Assembly (NCBI RefSeq): GCF_001571325.1
Contig: NZ_BCTO01000019.1
Span: 215,989-279,988 of the forward strand
Length of the DNA stretch: 64,000 bases
Direction: 5' to 3'
DNA from: Delftia tsuruhatensis NBRC 16741
Lineage (GTDB): Bacteria > Pseudomonadota > Gammaproteobacteria > Burkholderiales > Burkholderiaceae_C
In this document: piece after piece, positions 59,056 through 64,000 of the stretch
Position numbering within the stretch: the stretch's first letter is position 1
Layout: each line of letters begins with the position of its first letter
Notes under the pieces: model-generated
What the model was told of the DNA's origin: nothing
Database searches by the model: none
The model's input: only the letters and a program-made list of their open reading frames with translations
Made by a program: the position numbers and the translations under genes

Positions 59056-61119
59056 TCAAAACTGCGTCTGCACGCCGACCTTGAGCGTGCGCGGCGCGCC
59101 GGGCGCGAACAGCGGCACACCGCGGATGACCGAGGCCGACGTGGCATAGGCCTTGTCCCCCAGGTTGGATACCACGGCGTAGATGCGGCTGCGCGCCGAA
59201 GGCAGGCGCCAGCTCAGGCCCAGGTCCCAGGTGGCGTAGCCGCCATAGAAGACGCTGTTGTCGGCGGTGACGGCATAGCGGCCCACGCGGCGCCAGGTGA
59301 GCGAGCCTTCCCACTGCGCCAGCGGGCGCCAGGCCAGGCCCACGGTGGCCGTCTGCCGGGGCACGCCGGCCACCTGGTTGCCGACCAGGGCCGGGTTGCC
59401 GTTCTCGGTCACGCGCGAATGGGCGCTGCCCCAGGCCACTTGCAAGTCCAGGTTCTTGCGCACGGCCCACAGCGCGCTGGCCTCCACGCCCGTGCGGCGC
59501 GTTGCGCCGAAGTTCTCATAGACGCCGGGTGCCACGCTGCGGATCTCGCCCGAGGACTGCAGGCGATAGGCGGCCACATCCAGCACCAGGCCCGGCATGG
59601 GCTTGATCTGCGCGCCCACTTCAGTCTGGCGGAAGATGTTGGGATCGAGCTGCGCGGCGCCCAGCGCGTACTTGGCGAAATCGCTGGCCAGCGCAAATCC
59701 TTCGGACCAGCTGGCGCGCAGCAGCACACCCGGCGCCACCTGCGAGCGCAGGCCCAGCTTGGGGCTGGCATGCGAGGTGCGCGCCAGCGGGCCGCAGGGG
59801 TCGCTGCCCGCCTCAGGGCCGTTGGGACGGCAGCCGCCCGTGAAGCGATCCCAGCGCAGGCCGGCGGACAGCTGCAGCAGTCGGTGAACGGGCGCATCCA
59901 CCTCGGCAAAGGCCGAGAGGGTGTTGAGCCTGGAATTGCGGTCATCCAGGGCAGCGCCCGTGCGCTCGCGCCACTGCAGGCCGTCGTAGAACTGGTAGTC
60001 GGTGGACTCGCGCACGGCCTCCAGACCCGCCACCCAGTTGATCGGGGTCAGCGCCGTGGCATGGCGGCCATTGAGGCTGGTGCCTGCGCCATAGACGGCG
60101 CGGTCATAGCTTTCCTCGCGCTGGCGCCACTGCAGTGCGTCGATGGGCCGGCTGAACCAGCGCGTGAAGCTTTGCTGCGTGGTGTAGGCATAGCCCAGCC
60201 AGGTCAGCCGTGGCGAGAGCGCGTACTGCACATCGGCGCGCAGCGTGGCGAAGTTCTTGCGCGTGCCATCGTTCATGGCGCGCGGATCGATGCCACGCGG
60301 ATCGCGTGCGAACTGCCCCGCCGTCAGGTACGAAGGCGAGTCGCCCTCGCCGTGGTGCAGCCGTGCCGACAGCGCCACCTCCAGCTGCGACGAGAGCCGC
60401 TTGCTCCAGCGCAGGGATGCCGTGCTGCGCTGCATTTGCGACTGCGCGCGGAAACCGTCCGTGCGGTAGTGCTGGGCCGCCAGGTTCAGGAACTCGCCAT
60501 CGCCCGGCTTCAGCCCCAGCGCCGCCTGAGCGTCCAGCGTGCCGTGCGAGGCCAGGCTCACGTCGGCCTCGCGGTAGGGGGTGTAGTCGCCCTGCTTGCG
60601 CGTCTCTATCGCCATCAGCCCTGCGCGGTTGAAGTTGCCGTACAGCGCCGACACCGGCCCCTTGTAGATGCTGATGCGCTCCATCTCCAGCGGCACGATG
60701 ACGCCCAGGTCCACATAGCCGTCGGCATGCGACATGGCCTCGTTCAGTGGAATGCCGTCCAGCACCACGCCCACGTCGCCGCCGTGCCCGCCACCGCCGA
60801 AGCCGCGCATGACGATGGCGTCACCCACGCCGGACAGCTGGTAGTTCTGCACATTCATGCCCGGCACCTGGCGCAGCAGCTCCTGCGGATGGCTGACATG
60901 GGCGTTGGCGATGTCCTCGGCCTCGATCACGCTGGTGGTGTAGGCGGCCGAGGCGCCGCGTGCGGTCTGGCCCTTGACCTCGACAGCCTGCAGGCTGGCC
61001 GTGGCGTCGCCCGCCTGCTGTGCACCGACATGGGGAATGCAACCCAGGCCCAGCAGGCCAGCTGCTGCAATCTGGTGCACGGCAAGGCGCCGGGAAGGGG
61101 AATTCAGGGGATGTGTCAT
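59056..61119 (-). CDS. TonB-dependent outer-membrane receptor, probable nickel transporter
   Basis: 687-residue receptor. The signal ends PHVGAQQ; the plug domain has VIEAEDIANAHVSHPQELLRQVPGMNVQ, VMRGFGGGGHGGDVGVVLDGIPLNE and a histidine/glycine-rich loop; the barrel ends in Phe (KVGVQTQF). Start 61119 is the first ATG that gives a signal peptide. Direct context is strong: upstream nikR, a NikR-box match in the 89-bp gap before the gene, and a downstream DUF4198 protein. TonB-dependent nickel uptake is established in other proteobacteria; the ligand form (free ion or chelate) is unknown. Confidence 0.9.
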   Translation of the reverse strand: MTHPLNSPSRRLAVHQIAAAGLLGLGCIPHVGAQQAGDATASLQAVEVKGQTARGASAAYTTSVIEAEDIANAHVSHPQELLRQVPGMNVQNYQLSGVGDAIVMRGFGGGGHGGDVGVVLDGIPLNEAMSHADGYVDLGVIVPLEMERISIYKGPVSALYGNFNRAGLMAIETRKQGDYTPYREADVSLASHGTLDAQAALGLKPGDGEFLNLAAQHYRTDGFRAQSQMQRSTASLRWSKRLSSQLEVALSARLHHGEGDSPSYLTAGQFARDPRGIDPRAMNDGTRKNFATLRADVQYALSPRLTWLGYAYTTQQSFTRWFSRPIDALQWRQREESYDRAVYGAGTSLNGRHATALTPINWVAGLEAVRESTDYQFYDGLQWRERTGAALDDRNSRLNTLSAFAEVDAPVHRLLQLSAGLRWDRFTGGCRPNGPEAGSDPCGPLARTSHASPKLGLRSQVAPGVLLRASWSEGFALASDFAKYALGAAQLDPNIFRQTEVGAQIKPMPGLVLDVAAYRLQSSGEIRSVAPGVYENFGATRRTGVEASALWAVRKNLDLQVAWGSAHSRVTENGNPALVGNQVAGVPRQTATVGLAWRPLAQWEGSLTWRRVGRYAVTADNSVFYGGYATWDLGLSWRLPSARSRIYAVVSNLGDKAYATSASVIRGVPLFAPGAPRTLKVGVQTQF

Positions 61120-61134
61120 GCGTTTCCAGGAGTT

Positions 61135-61161
61135 GTATGAAGAAAAAAGCAAACTTCATAC
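61135..61161. promoter_or_regulatory. NikR operator
   Basis: GTATGA (61135-61140), a 15-nt A-rich spacer, and TCATAC (61156-61161) reproduce both half-sites of the NikR operator exactly; the E. coli nik operator has the same half-sites with a 16-nt spacer. It lies 16 bp upstream of the receptor ATG, in the gap after nikR, and should repress the receptor-DUF4198 genes when nickel is plentiful. Confidence 0.85.
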
Positions 61162-61208
61162 CGACCTGCATGACAGGGCCTGCGCAAGGCGCCCAGCCCC
61201 GGGCTGGC

Positions 61209-61667
61209 TCAATCGTCGTGCGAATGCGGATGGTGGTGCGCGTGATCGTGCCCGCCAGGCTCTGCCCTGCGCACCATCACCACGTTGAGCTGGCCGTGGT
61301 GCACGCCGCGCTCGGCCGTGATGGTGTCGGCAAAGCGCCGCACGGCGCTGGCCGGGCCGCGCAGCATGACGGTTTCAATGCATTGCTCGTGGTCCAGGTG
61401 CACGTGCGTGGTGGCCATGTGCAGCTCATGGTGGTCGTGCTGCAGGCTGGCCAGGCGCTCGGACAGATCGCGCTCGTGGTGGTTGTAGACATAGGACAGG
61501 TTGGCCACGCACAGGCCGTCGGCGTCCTCGCGCTCGCGCACCTGGGCCAGGTGGGCACGCAGCACGTCGCGTATGGCTTCGGAGCGGTTGTCGTAGCCGC
61601 GCGCGGCGATCCAGCCGTCGAAATCACGGGCCAGGTCGTCGTCGATGGAGATGGTGAAGCGTTCCAT
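61209..61667 (-). CDS. nikR: Nickel-responsive regulator NikR
   Basis: 152-residue ribbon-helix-helix regulator. The N-terminal RHH domain reads MERFTISIDDDLARDFDGWI and the C-terminal ACT-like metal domain carries the Ni ligands in QHDHHEL (His77), THVHLDHEQC (His88, His90, Cys96), matching E. coli NikR His76, His87, His89 and Cys95. The protein ends with a His-rich tail (GGHDHAHHHPHSHDD) not found in E. coli NikR, possibly a nickel store or sensor extension. It is the first gene of a nikR-receptor-DUF4198 set, with an operator after it. Confidence 0.95.
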   Translation of the reverse strand: MERFTISIDDDLARDFDGWIAARGYDNRSEAIRDVLRAHLAQVREREDADGLCVANLSYVYNHHERDLSERLASLQHDHHELHMATTHVHLDHEQCIETVMLRGPASAVRRFADTITAERGVHHGQLNVVMVRRAEPGGHDHAHHHPHSHDD

Positions 61668-61948
61668 GGGCAGCACAAGTGAAGGGAAACAGGAAGATGG
61701 CGGCAACAGCGGGGCAGGCGCAAAAGACAGGCATCACGCCGGATCTGCCGGCCATTGTCCGGCCATCCAGGCCCTTGCCCCACATCCCTCACATGCCCCC
61801 CATGCAACAGCCGCGCCAATCACTGTCGGTACGGACTGGCAATAGCGACAAACCACCACGGTCATGCTTTGTTCACATTCGCGCCATATCCGGTTACGCT
61901 GATCGAGGATGCGCGGTGCGCACCGTCGATCGCTGAAAGGGGCGCGGC

Positions 61949-62308
61949 ATGCAGTATTCATTCGATCAGCTTCTGGACATGCTGCTGTCCCTGCTGGAGG
62001 CTGCGCCCGCCTGTTCTTCTCGCGACCAGGCCTTCGAACAGCTGCGCACGCTGTGGCTGCAGACCCACACCTATTTCGCGGCGCCCGAGTCCGAGCTGCG
62101 TCGCATCGCCGGCCGCCGGCTGGTCGAACCCCATGGCTGGAAGGACCTGGACAAGGACCCCTGCTACCTGGACCACGATCCCGGCAACGGCAGCGCCCTG
62201 CGCATCTACCTGCATCGCGATGGTGGCATGGTGATACAGCGCCTGCAGGGCGACGGCCGGCAGATCCTGTTCTCGCGCCTGGGCATGCAGCTGCAGCCTG
62301 CCAGCTGA
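61949..62308 (+). CDS. Small hypothetical protein
   Basis: 119-residue soluble protein (MQYSFDQLLDMLLSLLEAAPAC...) with a helical N-terminus and a short beta-rich C-terminal half (ALRIYLHRDGGMVIQRLQGDGRQILFSRLG). Divergent from nikR across 281 bp that contains no other gene. No family recognised. GAAAGGGG precedes the ATG. A nickel link is suggested only by adjacency. Confidence 0.65.
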   Translation: MQYSFDQLLDMLLSLLEAAPACSSRDQAFEQLRTLWLQTHTYFAAPESELRRIAGRRLVEPHGWKDLDKDPCYLDHDPGNGSALRIYLHRDGGMVIQRLQGDGRQILFSRLGMQLQPAS

Positions 62309-62336
62309 GCCCGCGCCCGGCCAACCCATCCCACGC

Positions 62337-62972
62337 TCAGGCGTAGGCCAGGATGTCGGCCAGCGGCCTGCGCGCCTTCTGCGGGCGTGGCGTGCCTGCC
62401 GCGTGGCCCACGGCGACCAGCATCACGGGCAGTTCGTGGGCCTGCAGGCCAAAGCCCGCCGCCAGCGCCTGGGCGTCGAACCCCACCATGGGGCAGCTGG
62501 CCAGCCCCAGGCCCTGGGAGGACAGCATCAGCGTCATGGCCGCCAGCGAGGCCGAGCGCACGGCCTCGTCGCGCTGCAACTGCAGGTTGTCCGCATGCGC
62601 GGCATGGGCCTGCGCCACCCAGCCATCGGCCGTGCGCTGGCTCATCACGCCGCTGTCCACGCTGGGCTGCAAGAACTCCGCCAGCCGCGCATGGGCGGCC
62701 AGCGTGCCGCAGACGATGAAGACGGCAGAGGCGTCCTCCACCTTCTGCTGCCCATAGGCGGCGGCCTTCAGCCGCGCCTTGGCCTCGGGTGTGCGCACGG
62801 CAATGAAGCGCCAGTTCTGCAGGTTGTAGGCCGACGGGGACAGCGAGGCCTGGGCCACCAGCGCGGCCAGCGTCTCATCGGCCAGCGGGCGGCCCGGCTC
62901 GAAACGGTCTGCGGAAATGCGTGAAGCGATGGCCTGCCCGATGGGCATGGAGGAAAGTTCGGAAGAAGTCAT
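62337..62972 (-). CDS. Nitroreductase-family protein
   Basis: 211-residue FMN-dependent oxidoreductase. N-terminal PIGQAIASRISADRFEPGRPL and SPSAYNLQNWRFIAV, and the later GLGLASCPMVGFD, match the nitroreductase fold (homodimer, FMN and NAD(P)H). Physiological substrate unknown; family members reduce quinones, nitroaromatics or flavins. Start 62972 is the first in-frame ATG; MPIGQ at residue 9 is an alternative. It follows the EamA transporter gene by 44 bp and may be expressed with it under the MarR-like control region. Confidence 0.9.
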   Translation of the reverse strand: MTSSELSSMPIGQAIASRISADRFEPGRPLADETLAALVAQASLSPSAYNLQNWRFIAVRTPEAKARLKAAAYGQQKVEDASAVFIVCGTLAAHARLAEFLQPSVDSGVMSQRTADGWVAQAHAAHADNLQLQRDEAVRSASLAAMTLMLSSQGLGLASCPMVGFDAQALAAGFGLQAHELPVMLVAVGHAAGTPRPQKARRPLADILAYA

Positions 62973-63016
62973 GTGAAACGCTCGGTGGGCAAAAAGAGGA
63001 CCCCGATGCCAGAAAC

Positions 63017-63925
63017 TCAGGCGCCGCGCGAAGCAGACCACTGCACCACCAGCACGCTGGCCAGCACCACCAGCAGGCCCAGGAAGGACATGCCCGTCAT
63101 GGACTGCGACAGCAGCGCCCAGCCCAGGACCACGGCCGTGAGCGGGCTCAACAAGCCCAATGACGACACGGCCACCGAAGGCAGGCGCCCGATGCCGCGA
63201 AACCACAGCACATAGGCCAGCAGCGCGCCGGCAAGACACAGGTAGGCATAGGCGCCCAGCTGGGTGAGAGACAGCGCGGGCAGCGGCGCATCCGCCCACC
63301 AGGCCAGCGGCAGCAGCATCAGCCCGCCAAACAGCAGTTGCCAGCCCGTCAGCGCCAGCACCGGCAAGTCCACGCGCCAGCGCCGCGTCAGCCACGTGCC
63401 GGCCGCCATGCACACCGCGCCGGCCAGCGCCGCCGCCATGCCCACGGGCTCGAACACCGTCTGCGGCGACAGCAGCAGCACTGCCATGCCCGCAATGCCC
63501 GCCACGGCGGCCCACAGCGTCAGCCGAGCGGGGGAGCGCCCGTCCACCCCCCAGGCCAGGGCCATCACCAGCAGCGGCTGCACGGCGCCCAGCACGGCTG
63601 CCAGCCCGCCCGGCAGACGGTAGGCCGCCACGAACAGCAGCGCCTGGAACACGCCGATGTTCAGCGCGCCCAGCACCGCCAGCCGCCACCAGCCCGAACC
63701 CGCTGGCAGCCGCCGCGTGAACAGCACCAGCAGCAACCCGGCCGGCAGCACGCGGATCAGCGCGGCCGTGAACGGCCGGTCCGGCGGCAGCAGTTCGGAA
63801 GTGACGATGTAGGTGGAGCCCCAGATGGCGGGCGCCAGCGCGGTCAGCAGGATGTCGCGCCATGACATGGCAGCGCTGGCTGCAGCAGGAGCCGTGGAGG
63901 CACAGGACGATGAGGAGGAGGACAT
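63017..63925 (-). CDS. EamA/RhaT-family (DMT) membrane transporter
   Basis: 302-residue drug/metabolite transporter with ten predicted membrane segments arranged as two EamA repeats (first at about residues 27-150, second 165-300). Visible motifs are PAIWGSTYIVTSELLP near the N-terminus and LSPLTAVVLGWALLSQ in the last segments. The N-terminal 20 residues are Ser/Ala-rich. Probable exporter of small metabolites or xenobiotics. It has two MarR-like operator copies directly upstream and is followed by a nitroreductase gene, a pattern typical of a detoxification pair. Confidence 0.9.
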   Translation of the reverse strand: MSSSSSSCASTAPAAASAAMSWRDILLTALAPAIWGSTYIVTSELLPPDRPFTAALIRVLPAGLLLVLFTRRLPAGSGWWRLAVLGALNIGVFQALLFVAAYRLPGGLAAVLGAVQPLLVMALAWGVDGRSPARLTLWAAVAGIAGMAVLLLSPQTVFEPVGMAAALAGAVCMAAGTWLTRRWRVDLPVLALTGWQLLFGGLMLLPLAWWADAPLPALSLTQLGAYAYLCLAGALLAYVLWFRGIGRLPSVAVSSLGLLSPLTAVVLGWALLSQSMTGMSFLGLLVVLASVLVVQWSASRGA

Positions 63926-63928
63926 GGA

Positions 63929-63986
63929 TTTATCTTCAATTCAAGACAAACCCATTATGCACGATTTATCTTAAAATCAAGACAAA
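63929..63986. promoter_or_regulatory. Two tandem MarR-type operator copies
   Basis: TTTATCTT-n6-AAGACAAA occurs at 63929-63950 and, with two base changes, at 63965-63986, 36 bp apart, each an imperfect ATCTT/AAGA(T/C) inverted repeat. The left copy lies 3 bp before the EamA gene start and the right copy overlaps the ATG of a plus-strand gene starting at 63986. Control by a divergent MarR-family regulator is likely. Confidence 0.65.
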
Positions 63987-64000
63987 TGACCCACCCCCCC
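63986..64000 (+). CDS. Start of a divergent gene, probably a regulator (cut by right edge)
   Basis: Only ATG and four further codons (Thr, His, Pro, Pro) are visible. The position opposite the EamA transporter, with paired operator copies between them, makes a MarR-family regulator the natural guess, but the coding sequence lies outside the window. Confidence 0.35.

Overview
The window reads as chromosomal DNA of a high-GC betaproteobacterium of the Burkholderiales. Four orphan TctC/Bug-type periplasmic receptors, many LysR regulators beside short catabolic operons, an extra infA copy and an MXKDX pentapeptide-repeat gene all point to the Comamonadaceae, most like Delftia or Comamonas. The genus is an inference from gene content. 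Almost everything is codon-biased, GC-rich core or catabolic DNA. The clear exceptions are an AT-richer patch at 12.7-13.5 kb and a run of orphan small genes at 19-22.3 kb.

Layout. 0-3.4 kb (minus): methionine ABC importer metN-metI-metQ followed by an acireductone dioxygenase (methionine salvage). 3.8-12.4 kb (plus): a Tat-exported molybdenum hydroxylase (Mo subunit, 2Fe-2S subunit, membrane triheme cytochrome c), then a dienoyl-CoA-reductase-like SDR, an acyl-CoA synthetase and a Bug receptor. 12.4-14.4 kb: a LysR gene whose 3' third occurs twice, the copies separated by a foreign-looking gene. 14.5-17.7 kb: Bug receptor, alpha/beta hydrolase and divergent LysR. 17.7-22.7 kb: secreted hypotheticals and small orphan genes, several resembling immunity proteins. 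22.7-31.2 kb: ferric-chelate uptake (two FecCD permeases, FepB-like protein, FepC-like ATPase, TonB receptor), an IclR regulator and an NtaA/SnaA-type flavin monooxygenase. 31.2-35.5 kb: BaeSR-like two-component system, intradiol-dioxygenase-like lipoprotein and two small exported proteins. 35.5-39.8 kb: Bug receptor, class III CoA-transferase, HMG-CoA-lyase-like enzyme and divergent LysR. 39.8-41.7 kb: cytochrome b561, MsrP/YedY-like Mo enzyme and a methionine-rich MXKDX protein. 41.8-44.9 kb: infA with a TTG start, GntP permease and a nucleotidyltransferase. 45-51.3 kb: LacI regulator, ABC importer, metallophosphodiesterase and HD hydrolase. 51.4-54.8 kb: IPTL-CTERM surface protein, Lrp regulator and dadA. 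54.9-58.3 kb: LysR, sulfatase and Bug receptor. 58.3-61.7 kb (minus): nickel module nikR, TonB receptor and DUF4198 protein with a NikR-type operator. 61.9-64 kb: hypothetical, nitroreductase, EamA transporter, and tandem MarR-like operators at the right edge.

The best-supported regulatory observations are a NikR-box match (GTATGA-N15-TCATAC) in front of the outer-membrane receptor and two related 29-bp sites flanking the IclR-centred uptake cluster. Others are a LacI-type inverted repeat abutting its own regulator's start codon and a leader hairpin that runs into the ribosome-binding site of the IPTL-CTERM gene. No tRNA, rRNA, CRISPR array or intact insertion sequence was seen. All functional calls come from reading motifs by eye; none was checked by database search.
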